DNA of 57,891 nucleotides from Bifidobacteriaceae bacterium (GTDB lineage: Bacteria; Actinomycetota; Actinomycetes; Actinomycetales; Bifidobacteriaceae), in contig JALCQC010000014.1 in the NCBI GenBank assembly GCA_022650895.1, positions 1 to 57,891 of the forward strand, read 5' to 3'. The notes beneath the pieces are model-generated. The model saw nothing but the letters and a program-made list of their open reading frames with translations. It was not told the DNA's origin and made no database searches. Positions 47,232 through 56,926 of this stretch are shown in pieces; within the stretch, counting starts at the first letter, position 1, and every line of letters begins with the position of its first letter. The position numbers were made by a program, and so were the translations under genes.

Positions 47232-48002
47232 ATGGGCGATCCACAAGGAATCAACAACGACAGGCGTCTGGACGTTCTCTCGCTGTACCCCAAGGACATG
47301 AACATCTACGGGGACTCGGGCAACGTGCTCACCGTCACCCGCCGCATCGAATGCTACGGTTACCAGCCGGTAGTGCACTCCTACAATCAGGGAGACGCCT
47401 GGCCCAACCACATTGACATCGTACTGGGCGGCGGTGGTCAGGACTCGGGGCAGAGGAAGATTCAAGACGATTTCATGGCCCGCAGTGATCAGCTCCATGC
47501 CCTTGTGGAAGCCGGTACACCTATGCTGGTGGTCTGCGGCCTCTACCAGCTGTTCGGCAAATACTTCGAGACGATCGACGGCTACAGAATTCCCGGCATC
47601 GGCATCTTCGATGCCATCACCGTCGGTCGCAAGAAGCGGCTCATTGGCAACATCGTCGAGGACTCCAGTGACTTCGGCACCATCGTTGGCTATGAGAATC
47701 ACTCCGGCCAGACCTTCTTACGGGAAGGAACTGAGCCCCTCGCCTCGGTGAAGCAGGGGGAAGGTAACAATCTCGACGATTCCACCGAGGGTGCCCGCGT
47801 CAACAATGTCATCGGAACCTATCTCCACGGTTCGCTGCTTCCCAAGAACCCTGAGATCTCGGATTTCCTGATTCGCCGCGCCGCGGAACTACGGTACGGT
47901 GCCTTCGAACCGGTCATCACTCCGGAATCGGGGGCGAACATCGAACGGTTGGATCGCTTTGCGAACAGGGCGAGGAAGGTAGCTGAGAGCCGTCCACGTT
48001 GA
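47232..48002 (+). CDS. gatD: Lipid II isoglutaminyl synthase, glutaminase subunit GatD
   Basis: A 256-residue class I glutamine amidotransferase of the CobB/CobQ-like type. It frees ammonia from glutamine for MurT. The nucleophile is Cys102 in LVVCGLYQLFG and the catalytic His is His199 in GTYLHGSLL; LYPKDMNIYGDSGNVLTVTRR at the N-terminus and VLGGGGQDSGQ are typical of GatD. The ATG follows the murT stop by one base, with GGGAGTG upstream, so the two subunits are co-translated. The operon dnaB-murT-gatD ends at the terminator at 48177. Confidence 0.95.
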   Translation: MGDPQGINNDRRLDVLSLYPKDMNIYGDSGNVLTVTRRIECYGYQPVVHSYNQGDAWPNHIDIVLGGGGQDSGQRKIQDDFMARSDQLHALVEAGTPMLVVCGLYQLFGKYFETIDGYRIPGIGIFDAITVGRKKRLIGNIVEDSSDFGTIVGYENHSGQTFLREGTEPLASVKQGEGNNLDDSTEGARVNNVIGTYLHGSLLPKNPEISDFLIRRAAELRYGAFEPVITPESGANIERLDRFANRARKVAESRPR

Positions 48003-48176
48003 CGTTAAGAGTTTCTTCAGGTTCTTCCTTGGACGTTAACAGCTATTTGCCCACGCAATACTCAGCCTTGAGCGCTTATATAGGGGTGTCGGCAAGGAAG
48101 GCAGTGGTTCGGAATTGCTGGCCAGGATGAGAATCCCGATAACTTAATCCTCTTCTCCTCTCTCAATGGATATGAA

Positions 48177-48214
48177 ATCCCGGTGGTTGATAGCCCACCG
48201 GGATCATCTTTTTT
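48177..48214 (+). terminator. Rho-independent terminator of dnaB-murT-gatD
   Basis: A 10-bp perfect stem (48177-48186 with 48195-48204), 8-nt loop and a run of six T. It lies 175 bp beyond gatD; a TATATA element at 48077-48082 before it leaves room for a short RNA of about 125 nt. Confidence 0.88.
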
Positions 48215-48271
48215 CACCGTTTTGCTTTTCTGCTGTTTCCTACAGTCTCCTGCTTTTCCCGGATCCTGTTT

Positions 48272-49039
48272 TCACTTTCCTCCGGAGCCGGCTGACTGCT
48301 CGACCCACTCGACTTCCCCGCCCCACAGTGAATGCAGCTTCTTAATACCCTTTCCCGGTCCCACGATCAGCCATTGGTCGCCCGAGAGCGAGGCATACTG
48401 ATGTTCTCCCAATGTTCCGCCGATTTCGCTTTCCAGATACGCGGTCGCCTTGCTGCGAATCCTCTCGTTATAGAGCTTTGCGGAAGTGGTGCTGTCATAG
48501 GCGATGAAGAGGACGTTCGCCGAGGCACATGTGTTGACGGAGGACACACCTTGGTACTTTTCCGTGTCCACGGTGGTCCAGCCCGAGGCGCAATCGCCGA
48601 AGGCCCAAGTCAGGCGCTCGGTCACTTCGTCGGAGTCGCTGAGGGGGGAAGCTTCGGTGGTGCTTTCGTGGATCATGCCTTCAGGGAAGATATGCGTGAT
48701 GGTGAACGAGGCGCCCGACAGCAGAATTCCCAAGATCGACATCAGGATCGAGGCTGTCATCAGGTGGCTGCGCCGCGCGCTGCCGCTGAGAATCTTGGAG
48801 CCGAAGGCGAAGAGAAATCCCACGATTCCCAAGATCAGGGCCGGGACGACCGGGTAGAAGTTGAAAATCACTTTCAGGAACCCATGGTGGTTCATGAGCA
48901 GGGACGGGTTCACCGCCCGCACCGCGTCAATGACCGCCAGAATCACGGAGCATGCCGCGATCACAAAACCGAGTATGTGCAAAAAAGACTTGAAGCCTGT
49001 GTGGAGGCGCTTCAGAACGTCGGGATCCATTTTCGTCAT
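48272..49039 (-). CDS. Hypothetical membrane protein with three spans and an extracytoplasmic domain
   Basis: A 255-residue protein of unknown function. Hydrophobic spans at about 18-40, 55-82 and 91-116 are followed by a domain of about 140 residues likely outside the cell. That domain has two Cys (FGDCASG and NTCASAN) that could form a disulfide and a Trp-rich end (DQWLIVGPGK, SLWGGEVEW). It resembles surface-sensor or septum-site-like small domains only loosely, so no function is given. Its ATG overlaps the stop of the flavodoxin-like oxidoreductase gene by four bases, so the two are co-transcribed. Confidence 0.8.
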   Translation of the reverse strand: MTKMDPDVLKRLHTGFKSFLHILGFVIAACSVILAVIDAVRAVNPSLLMNHHGFLKVIFNFYPVVPALILGIVGFLFAFGSKILSGSARRSHLMTASILMSILGILLSGASFTITHIFPEGMIHESTTEASPLSDSDEVTERLTWAFGDCASGWTTVDTEKYQGVSSVNTCASANVLFIAYDSTTSAKLYNERIRSKATAYLESEIGGTLGEHQYASLSGDQWLIVGPGKGIKKLHSLWGGEVEWVEQSAGSGGK

Positions 49040-49659
49040 CGAGTTAGTTCCGATGCCATGGCACGCCCGATTTCTCGGACATGGTCAAGCTGCTTTCCAA
49101 CCGCGGTCCGGGTCGCGGAATCGTTGAGGGTGGTAAGCCCGCTGACGTAGACCAGCTCAACGTCCTCCACCCCGCAGTATTTGCGGAAGGTGTGCTCGCG
49201 GATCTGCAATTGCAGAGCGGTATCGATGCCGGAGTCCTTGAACCACTGTTCCGAACTGCCCGTCAACATGAAGACCCGCACCTTCTTTCCCACGAGTGCA
49301 AGTGGGGCGCCGGTGACGGGGTCGAAGGCGAAGCCACTGCACAGAACCCGGTCGAAGAAGCTCTTCATGAGCGCGGGCATGGTGTACCAATAGATGGGGA
49401 AGCAGAGCGCCATGACGTCGGTATCGGCGATGCGTTCCTGCAGCGCGGCTACGTCAGCGGGCACCGGCGCGGTTCCAAGGTAGTGGGCGCGGTCGGCGGC
49501 CGTGTACTCCGCGCGGAAGTCGAGGGCATCAAGCCAGATAAAGTCCGTGCTTCTCTCTGAGGATGTGGCCGATTCCCTGAATCCTTCTAGAAAAGTGCGC
49601 CCCACAGTGTTGGTAAGGCTCTTTTCCTCGGGATTGGCGGTGATCGCGACGGCTTTCAT
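49036..49659 (-). CDS. Flavodoxin-fold NAD(P)H oxidoreductase (quinone reductase-like)
   Basis: A 207-residue member of the NQO1/MdaB/KefF flavodoxin-like family. Start MKAVAITANPEEKSLTNTVGRTFLEGF matches the FMN phosphate-binding N-terminus; DVMALCFPIYWYTMPALMKSFFDRVL is the family signature. It reduces quinones or similar acceptors with NAD(P)H, often as protection against redox stress. A strong GGAGGGGGG site before 49659 fixes the start; the frame to 49692 has none. It is followed by the hypothetical membrane protein. Confidence 0.9.
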   Translation of the reverse strand: MKAVAITANPEEKSLTNTVGRTFLEGFRESATSSERSTDFIWLDALDFRAEYTAADRAHYLGTAPVPADVAALQERIADTDVMALCFPIYWYTMPALMKSFFDRVLCSGFAFDPVTGAPLALVGKKVRVFMLTGSSEQWFKDSGIDTALQLQIREHTFRKYCGVEDVELVYVSGLTTLNDSATRTAVGKQLDHVREIGRAMASELTR

Positions 49660-49810
49660 AAATCCCCCCTCCGGCTCCACGCCCCTGCACACGCATTTCT
49701 CCTATGCCTCCATTATCCCTCAGGGGTTGCCAAATCCTGGGTGGCTTGCAAATGCGCAGCTTTCGCGAGGATTCGGTCGGCTTTCACCATGGTGGAGTAA
49801 GAAAGTACTT

Positions 49811-49906
49811 ATGAAAATGTTCGCCTGTGGCACGTGCGGCTGCGCCAAGTACCGCGTGACGGCCAGCGCGCGCTCGCAAAAGAGAGGAAGCTGCTTCTGT
49901 GGGTGA
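49811..49906 (+). CDS. Possible 31-residue Cys-rich small protein
   Basis: A short ORF reading MKMFACGTCGCAKYRVTASA and then an Arg/Ser-rich stretch ending in SCFCG, with five Cys (CGTCGC and CFC) in 31 residues. It ends only 18 bp before the likely start of the DUF318 permease gene, so it would share the same transcript. The arrangement of two Cys pairs suggests metal binding. The ribosome site is weak (GTGGAG, 15 bp upstream), so it may also be a non-coding leader. A Zur-like half site (TGAAAATG) overlaps its start codon. Confidence 0.4.
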   Translation: MKMFACGTCGCAKYRVTASARSQKRGSCFCG

Positions 49907-49924
49907 AGCAAAGTGAGGCAAACT

Positions 49925-50959
49925 GTGAGTGAGACAAACACAGTCATTCAGCGGCTGGTGGCGATCTGCCTTCTTTTTGCGGCCGTCATCTTCTTCTCTC
50001 CGGTCATGGAGCAGGCTGGCTTTCCCGCATTTTCGATTCTCAACGGCTTCCTAGGCGCGAGTCTGCAGGCGCTCGCCTTCCTTGTCATCGGGGTGCTGGC
50101 CTCGAGCATTGTGCAGGTTTTCGTTTCGGACGACGTCCTGCGCCGCATCTTTCCCTCTTCGCTTCCGGGTTCCATTGCGGTCGCCTTGGGTCTCAGTCTG
50201 GTTCTTCCCGTCTGCGATTGTTCCTCCATCCCACTGTTCCGTAGCCTAGTGATCCGCAAGGTTCCGCTGCCTGCGGCCGTCGCCTTTCTCCTCGCCGCGC
50301 CGGTGGCGAATCCGCTGGTGGTATGGTCCACCTATTTTGCTTTCAACGGCGACTGGCACATCGTGCTTGCCCGTGTGCTCATGGGGCTCGTGGTTTCCTC
50401 GGTCGTGGCGCTGAGCCTGCTCGTGCACCCGCCGCGGCACGTTCTCTCCGCTTCTTCCCCGACTTCTGTTTCTTCCCAAGCTTCTGCCGTTCAGCAGGGG
50501 CAGGGCGAGGGGAGCTCCCAGCTTTTCGCACAGGCATCCCTTTCGCAGAAGCTGGTCGGCTGTCTCGATCATGCCCGCTCCGACTTCTTCGACATCGCAC
50601 GTTACTTGGTCGTGGGCATCGCGCTGGCGTCGATTTTCAAGAATGTGAATGCTGCGTATTCCCTTGTCGATTTCTCGGGCATGAGCCTCGCCGTGGGAAT
50701 CGTGGTGATGATGCTCGCTGCCTTTGTACTGTCGCTGTGTTCGTCGTCCGATGCCGTCGTCGGCCGCATCTTCGCAGCCCAGCTTCCCACTGCTCCGGTT
50801 CTCAGCTTTCTGGTCTTTGGACCCATGATGGACATCAAAAACGTTCTCATGCTGTCCGCACACTTTTCGCGTGGCTTCATCGTGAGGGTGGCGTTGTCCG
50901 CCTTCGCCGCAACCGGTCTGCTCACCGGCGTCCTCGCCGCAGTGGGGGTGATCGCATGA
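49925..50959 (+). CDS. DUF318/UPF0718-family permease
   Basis: A membrane protein of about 344 residues with eight or so spans. The family motif VLPVCDCSSIPLFRSL (Cys pair near residues 97 and 99) and the repeated second-half motif SLCSSSDAVVGR identify the predicted-permease family (YraQ, YcgR, ArsP group). Members move metal or organometal compounds or work in zinc homeostasis; the substrate here is unknown. GTG at 49925 has AAGTGAGG 6 bp upstream; GTG at 49913 is a less likely start. The end overlaps the next gene by four bases (ATGA), and the two families commonly occur as a pair. Confidence 0.87.
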   Translation: MSETNTVIQRLVAICLLFAAVIFFSPVMEQAGFPAFSILNGFLGASLQALAFLVIGVLASSIVQVFVSDDVLRRIFPSSLPGSIAVALGLSLVLPVCDCSSIPLFRSLVIRKVPLPAAVAFLLAAPVANPLVVWSTYFAFNGDWHIVLARVLMGLVVSSVVALSLLVHPPRHVLSASSPTSVSSQASAVQQGQGEGSSQLFAQASLSQKLVGCLDHARSDFFDIARYLVVGIALASIFKNVNAAYSLVDFSGMSLAVGIVVMMLAAFVLSLCSSSDAVVGRIFAAQLPTAPVLSFLVFGPMMDIKNVLMLSAHFSRGFIVRVALSAFAATGLLTGVLAAVGVIA

Positions 50960-51804
50960 GCAGCATGCTTTCCGCTTCCGCCACTTCGGCAGCTTCCGCC
51001 ACTTCGGGTGCCGCCAGCTCTGCAAGCAAACGGCCCGAGCAGGCCACGCACACGCATATGGAATCCCTCTGGATTTTCGAATTCTTCTCCTGCCTCGCCG
51101 CCACCGGAGGAGTGCTCTATCTGCTGATTTCCACGCAGTATCTGCGGTTCATCACGCCCCGCATGGGCTGGTGCCTCTACGTTCTTCTGGCATTCCTGCT
51201 GCTGTGGACAGTGGAACTCCTCGTCCGTAAGCCACACCTCAGCGCCACAGGGCTGCTGTCGCGATGCATGGTCGTGCTGTTGCCCGCCATGCTGATCGTG
51301 GTGCCGCACTCCGCAATCACCGGCTCCAGCTTTGACAAATTCGGCGGGAACACCCCTCTCCAGATTCAATGGGTGGCAGACGGCAAACCCGTCATGGTCA
51401 ACACCGATTCCGACATCATTCCGGGGCTGGATTCCGCCAAAAAGACGATCACCATCGATAACGAGAATTTCGGTTCATGGTACGACCTGCTGCAGGCGCA
51501 ACCCACTCGCTTCAGCGGATACACGGTCACTCTCACCGGGTTCGTCCATAGGGTGCCGACCACTCTGGGCAAGAACCAGTTCATCGTCTCGCGCCCGCTC
51601 ATGACGTGCTGCATCGAAGACATCTCGGCCTTCGGCCTTGTCTCTGAGTACGCAGGCCAGGCCACGCTCGGTGAAAACACGTGGATCAACGCCTCCGGGA
51701 AACTCACCACCACCACGTCGAAGGTCACGGGAGCGACGACCCCATTACTGAAAATCACGCATGAGAAAACGGCTCTGCAGGTGACTGGCTACTTCTACCG
51801 TTGA
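50956..51804 (+). CDS. TIGR03943-family protein, partner of the DUF318 permease
   Basis: A 282-residue protein with two N-terminal spans (about residues 40-65 and 70-90) plus a third (about 100-120), and a C-terminal extracytoplasmic domain holding the diagnostic Cys pair RPLMTCCIEDIS (near residue 217). Proteins of this family are found next to DUF318 permeases (YcgQ with YcgR) and are tied to zinc-responsive operons in several Gram-positives (family knowledge). The first 35 residues are a Ser/Ala-rich and His-containing lead. The start overlaps the permease stop (ATGA). A longer upstream frame exists but lies in the permease gene. Confidence 0.87.
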   Translation: MSSMLSASATSAASATSGAASSASKRPEQATHTHMESLWIFEFFSCLAATGGVLYLLISTQYLRFITPRMGWCLYVLLAFLLLWTVELLVRKPHLSATGLLSRCMVVLLPAMLIVVPHSAITGSSFDKFGGNTPLQIQWVADGKPVMVNTDSDIIPGLDSAKKTITIDNENFGSWYDLLQAQPTRFSGYTVTLTGFVHRVPTTLGKNQFIVSRPLMTCCIEDISAFGLVSEYAGQATLGENTWINASGKLTTTTSKVTGATTPLLKITHEKTALQVTGYFYR

Positions 51805-51941
51805 CGGAACGCGGTTTCGCTTGTTTCCAGCTTCGTGAGCCCTTCCTGTTTTCGACCTGTTTACCTGTCCTTGTGAGGAAATTCACGGAAACGATGCCTT
51901 TTCTCACAGCGTTGTGACATGCCCCCATGGATAATGGAGGC

Positions 51942-52967
51942 ATGACAATCGCAACTCCGGAACGCTACGCACAGATGCTTGATTCCGCCAAGAAGGGTGG
52001 CTATGCCTACCCGGCCATCAACGTCACCAGCTCCCAAACGCTGAATGCCGCGCTCGCCGGTTTTGCCGAGGCGGAATCGGACGGCATCATTCAGGTCTCC
52101 GTCGGTGCCGCCTCCTATCTGTCAGGCCAGTCGGTCCGAGACAGAGTCACCGGATCGCGTGCGCTCGCGGCCTTTGCGTACGAAGTGGCTCGCAAATATC
52201 CCAGCATCACGGTTGCACTGCATACTGATCATTGCGCCAAGCCGTATCTCGCCGAGTGGGTCCGTCCGCTTCTCGCTGAGGAAATCGATGAAGTCGGGGC
52301 AGGCAAGGAACCGCTTTTCCAGTCGCATATGTGGGATGGTTCCGCTGTGCCGTTGACGGAAAATCTCAGCATCGCGCAGGAACTGCTGGAGCTTTCTCGC
52401 CAGGCGCACACAGTTCTTGAGATTGAGGTCGGTGCCGTCGGCGGAGAGGAAGATGGGAACCGCGCCGCCATCGACGACAAGCTGTACTCCACTCCCGCCG
52501 ATGCCCTGCGCGTCTACGATGCGCTTGGTCTGGGGGAGAAGGGGCGGTACATGGCTGCTTTCACTTTCGGTAACGTGCACGGTTCCTATAAGCCCGGCAT
52601 GGTGAAGCTGCGCCCGGATCTTCTGGGAGAGATCCAGCGGGAAGTGGGTGCGAAGGTCGGCGTGGAGAAGCCCTTCGATCTCGTTTTCCACGGCGGTTCA
52701 GGCTCCCGTCCGGACGAAATCGTCAGTGCCGTTTCCCATGGCGTCATCAAGATGAATATCGATACCGATACCCAGTACGCTTTCACGCGTCCAATCGCTG
52801 GCCACATGTTCACCAACTACGACAAGGTTCTCAAGGTCGATGGCGAGGTTGGAGACAAGGCTGAATACGATCCTCGGTCTTGGGGAGCAGCCGCCGAAAA
52901 GGGCATGGCCGCCCGCGTGGTGGAGGCGTGCGCACTCCTTGGCTCCGCAGGCAAAGCGTTGCGCTGA
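51942..52967 (+). CDS. fba: Class II fructose-bisphosphate aldolase
   Basis: A 341-residue zinc aldolase that cleaves or forms fructose 1,6-bisphosphate. Signatures: YAYPAINVTSSQTLNAAL, LHTDHC with the Zn/catalytic residues (His94, Asp96, His97), EIEVGAVGGEEDG, TFGNVHGSYKPG, FHGGSGS and KMNIDTDTQYA. GATAAT ends 6 nt before the ATG at 51942, which suggests a leaderless transcript; the ATG at 51927 lies before this -10 and is less likely. Gene order fba-purA-crcB-crcB-ilvA is as expected for Bifidobacteriaceae (from memory, not checked). Confidence 0.96.
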   Translation: MTIATPERYAQMLDSAKKGGYAYPAINVTSSQTLNAALAGFAEAESDGIIQVSVGAASYLSGQSVRDRVTGSRALAAFAYEVARKYPSITVALHTDHCAKPYLAEWVRPLLAEEIDEVGAGKEPLFQSHMWDGSAVPLTENLSIAQELLELSRQAHTVLEIEVGAVGGEEDGNRAAIDDKLYSTPADALRVYDALGLGEKGRYMAAFTFGNVHGSYKPGMVKLRPDLLGEIQREVGAKVGVEKPFDLVFHGGSGSRPDEIVSAVSHGVIKMNIDTDTQYAFTRPIAGHMFTNYDKVLKVDGEVGDKAEYDPRSWGAAAEKGMAARVVEACALLGSAGKALR

Positions 52968-53014
52968 CGTATCAACGCACTCCTCGGCGGTTAACCTCCC
53001 TGTTCATACGATGA

Positions 53015-54394
<1,380 letters not shown>

Positions 54395-54457
54395 GGTGAC
54401 TGAGGCGGCTGGGCCCGGATGCGGTTGGGGCACCTGTCGCTCGGAACATATCCGAAT

Positions 54458-54484
54458 AAGCGCCTTCTTCGCGTGAGGGCGCTT
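54458..54484 (+). terminator. First hairpin behind purA
   Basis: AAGCGCC (54458-54464) pairs with GGCGCTT (54478-54484); 13-nt loop, no T-run. Weak terminator or mRNA-stabilising structure. Confidence 0.4.
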
Positions 54485-54522
54485 CGGTAAAGACGGTGTG
54501 TCATTAAAGGCGGCATGTGAAG

Positions 54523-54560
54523 AGCACGAACCCTGTGGGAAAGGTTCGTGCTATTTTGTT
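54523..54560 (+). terminator. Rho-independent terminator before the fluoride riboswitch
   Basis: A 10-bp perfect stem (54523-54532 with 54543-54552), 10-nt loop and ATTTTGTT tail. It ends purA transcription directly before the aptamer. Confidence 0.8.
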
Positions 54561-54562
54561 CT

Positions 54563-54624
54563 GTGGTGATGGAACTCGCCAGGGCCTGTGGCCCGAACCG
54601 CATACCGCTGATGGTTCCTATTCC
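54563..54624 (+). promoter_or_regulatory. Fluoride riboswitch (crcB motif)
   Basis: The aptamer core is readable: GGTGATGGAACTCGCC (54565-54580), a hairpin GGGCC..GGCCC, AACCGC, and GCTGATGGTTCCTA (54607-54620). GGAAC pairs with GTTCC to form the closing stem, as in the crcB RNA consensus (GGNGATGGNNNNCGCC ... GCTGATGNNNCCTA). It sits 69 bp before a fluoride channel gene. Downstream, GGGA (54675-54678) and TCCC (54688-54691) can form a small hairpin around the AAGGAGGAG ribosome site, so control of translation is likely. Confidence 0.9.
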
Positions 54625-54692
54625 GTTGGGAAGTTTTGTGATGCTGGCGTTGCCGCCGCACGCTTCCCCTTTCGGGATAAGGAGGAGTCCCG

Positions 54693-55172
54693 TTGCACAC
54701 ACAAATGCACATACACAATCATCCGCGTCTCTCGGCTGTCGTGCCCGCACTCTGCGTCTTCGTAGGAGGGGCTATTGGCACCGCGCTCCGCACTGCTCTC
54801 AGCCTGTTGCAACCCACAAATTTTGCATGGCCATGGGTCACGTTCATCGTAAATTCTCTTGGCGCACTGCTTCTCGGCTTTCTGCTTGAATATCTCTCAC
54901 GCACAGGCAAAGACGAAGGCTGTCGCAAACTCTTCCGTCTTTTCGCCGGCACGGGCGTCATGGGTGGTTTCACTACGTATGGCACCTTCATTTTGGAAGT
55001 CGACTCGCGCGTCATCGGCACCCATGTGGCTCTCGGTATCGGCTATGCGGTGGTGAGCATCCTGCTGGGTGTGATACTGGCGGGGGCGGGTATCGTCCTT
55101 GCAGATGCGGTCACCGCAAGGAAAATCGCCACAAACGCGCGAACTGCTGCGCAAGATGAGGAGGAAAAATGA
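54693..55172 (+). CDS. crcB: Fluoride channel subunit CrcB/FluC (first copy)
   Basis: A 159-residue four-span membrane protein of the Fluc family, exporting fluoride passively. Typical parts are VGGAIGTALRTALS, TFIVNSLGALLLGFLLEYL (pore Asn) and GTGVMGGFTTYGTFILEVD with the phenylalanine box and Ser/Thr track. The TTG start at 54693 lies 5 bp behind AAGGAGGAG; the ATG four codons later is the alternative. It overlaps the second copy by four bases; in Gram-positives the two unlike subunits form a heterodimer. Expression is under the fluoride riboswitch. Confidence 0.94.
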   Translation: MHTQMHIHNHPRLSAVVPALCVFVGGAIGTALRTALSLLQPTNFAWPWVTFIVNSLGALLLGFLLEYLSRTGKDEGCRKLFRLFAGTGVMGGFTTYGTFILEVDSRVIGTHVALGIGYAVVSILLGVILAGAGIVLADAVTARKIATNARTAAQDEEEK

Positions 55173-55546
55173 CGACTGCAACACTTTTCCTGTTCGTCCT
55201 CGCGGCGCTGTGCGGTGGTGTCGGAGCGGTCTGCCGTTTTCTCGTCGACTCGGCTGTCAACAGACACAACCGTCTCCGCTTTCCATTGGGAACCATCGTG
55301 GTCAACGTCACGGCCTGCTTTTTGCTGGGGCTGCTGACCGGCGTCGTTGCAACGTTTCCGGCACTTTCCGATCTCAAGTTCGTGCTTGGAACCGGGTTGC
55401 TCGGCGGCTATTCCACTTTTTCCACTGCCAGCGTGGAAGGGTTCCGTCAGATTCAGGCCGGGCATGGCGTCTCCGCGCTTTTGCACACTGGTGGCATGCT
55501 GATTCTCAGTCTCATTGCTGGTTTCGTGGGACTCATTATCGGGTAA
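55169..55546 (+). CDS. crcB: Fluoride channel subunit CrcB/FluC (second copy)
   Basis: A 125-residue Fluc-family protein with four spans: CGGVGAVCRFLVDS, GTIVVNVTACFLLGLL with the pore Asn, GTGLLGGYSTFSTASVE, and a last hydrophobic span ending in IIG. It is the partner of the preceding subunit and overlaps it (ATGA), so the pair is made together and should assemble as a dual-topology-derived heterodimer. Its end is 20 bp before ilvA, whose promoter lies in that gap. Confidence 0.94.
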   Translation: MTTATLFLFVLAALCGGVGAVCRFLVDSAVNRHNRLRFPLGTIVVNVTACFLLGLLTGVVATFPALSDLKFVLGTGLLGGYSTFSTASVEGFRQIQAGHGVSALLHTGGMLILSLIAGFVGLIIG

Positions 55547-55566
55547 GCCGCACTATAGTTTGAAAA

Positions 55567-56832
55567 ATGACGTCATCACAACTCACCGAGGACCTCAATC
55601 GCGATCATGCCGCCGAGCTCAAGCAAGCGGCCGCCCGACTCGAGGGAACCGTTCGGCATACGACCCCTGTCCCTTCTAAAGTTTTGACCGATCTCGTGGG
55701 AGAAGAGGTCATTCTCAAACCGGAGAATCTTCAGGTCACAGGTTCCTTCAAGATTCGTGGCGCCTACAACAAGATCGCATCGCTGACCGATGAGCAGCTC
55801 GCCCATGGCATCGTCACCGCGTCGGCAGGTAACCACGCGCAGGGGGTTGCGTATGCGGCCCGGGAACGTCACGCAAAAGCCACCATCGTCATGCCGACCA
55901 ACACTCCGCCGTTGAAGGTGGATGCCACCAGGGCCTATGGCGCTGACGTAGTGCTCGAGGGTGAGGTTTTCGACGACAGCTCGGCCTACGCCCAAAAGCT
56001 GGCAGACGAGCAGGGTATGACCCTCGTCCATCCTTTCGACGATTACCAAGTTCTGACGGGGCAGGGCACCATCGCTCTCGAAATCCTCAAGGATGTTCCC
56101 AATGTCACTGACGTCGTAGTTCCGCTTGGCGGTGGCGGCCTGGGTGCGGGAGTTGCTCTCGCGATCAAAACCTTCGCTCCCAACGTCCGCGTCATCGGCG
56201 CGACTCCGGAGGGCTCGCCTGCCTGGCGTGATTCATTAGCGGCAGGCCATGTCGTGCCAGCGGACGCCGTTCACACTTCTGCGGAAGGTGTTGCGGTCAA
56301 GGTTCCGGGTGAACTCACTTTCGCTCTCCTGCATCGCTATCTCGACGATCTCATCCAAGTCTCCGAGCAGGAGATTTCCGAAATGATCCTCACCATGCTC
56401 GAGAAGCACAAGCTCGTCGTGGAGGCCGCGGGTGCCGTTTCATTGGCGGCATTGGAGAAGCTGCGGGCCAAGTCGGAGGTTTTCCGCTCCGCCGAGGGTC
56501 GTCACGTCATTGTCCCGATCATCTCCGGAGGCAACATCGATACCGTCACCATCGGTGCCGTTATTCAGCGTGGCATGATCTCGCGTGGCCGCATCATGCA
56601 GTTCAGTGTCGAGCTCCCTGATACTCCGGGGCAGCTCGTCCAAATTGCGCAACATCTCGCCGCCAACCGTGCCAACGTCATCGAACTCAATCACGATCAG
56701 TTCAAGGCTTCCGCGCACTACAGCAATGCGGTATTGCTGGAGGTCACCGTCGAGACCAACGGCCCCGACCACATCGCTCAGATTCTCGATGATCTCCGTC
56801 GTTCCGGCTATAACCCGAAGCAGATCTACTGA
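55567..56832 (+). CDS. ilvA: Threonine ammonia-lyase (threonine dehydratase)
   Basis: A 421-residue PLP enzyme turning threonine into 2-oxobutanoate, the first step to isoleucine. PLP Lys62 is in TGSFKIRGAYNK; the phosphate loop is PLGGGGLGAG; SAGNHAQGVAYAA binds the substrate carboxylate. The C-terminal 80 residues form one ACT domain (ELPDTPGQLVQIAQHLAANRANVIEL), so it is the one-ACT form, not the two-ACT biosynthetic IlvA of E. coli (about 510 residues). TATAGT (55554-55559) ends 7 nt before the ATG, with no ribosome site: a leaderless start. Confidence 0.95.
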   Translation: MTSSQLTEDLNRDHAAELKQAAARLEGTVRHTTPVPSKVLTDLVGEEVILKPENLQVTGSFKIRGAYNKIASLTDEQLAHGIVTASAGNHAQGVAYAARERHAKATIVMPTNTPPLKVDATRAYGADVVLEGEVFDDSSAYAQKLADEQGMTLVHPFDDYQVLTGQGTIALEILKDVPNVTDVVVPLGGGGLGAGVALAIKTFAPNVRVIGATPEGSPAWRDSLAAGHVVPADAVHTSAEGVAVKVPGELTFALLHRYLDDLIQVSEQEISEMILTMLEKHKLVVEAAGAVSLAALEKLRAKSEVFRSAEGRHVIVPIISGGNIDTVTIGAVIQRGMISRGRIMQFSVELPDTPGQLVQIAQHLAANRANVIELNHDQFKASAHYSNAVLLEVTVETNGPDHIAQILDDLRRSGYNPKQIY

Positions 56833-56926
56833 CCGATAGTCTGGGCGGCCGGCAAATCCATCAATCAGAGTTGAGGCCATGACCCCTTGTTGTCGCGATT
56901 TTCAAAGGCGCTGCAAGGGTTTTCGG

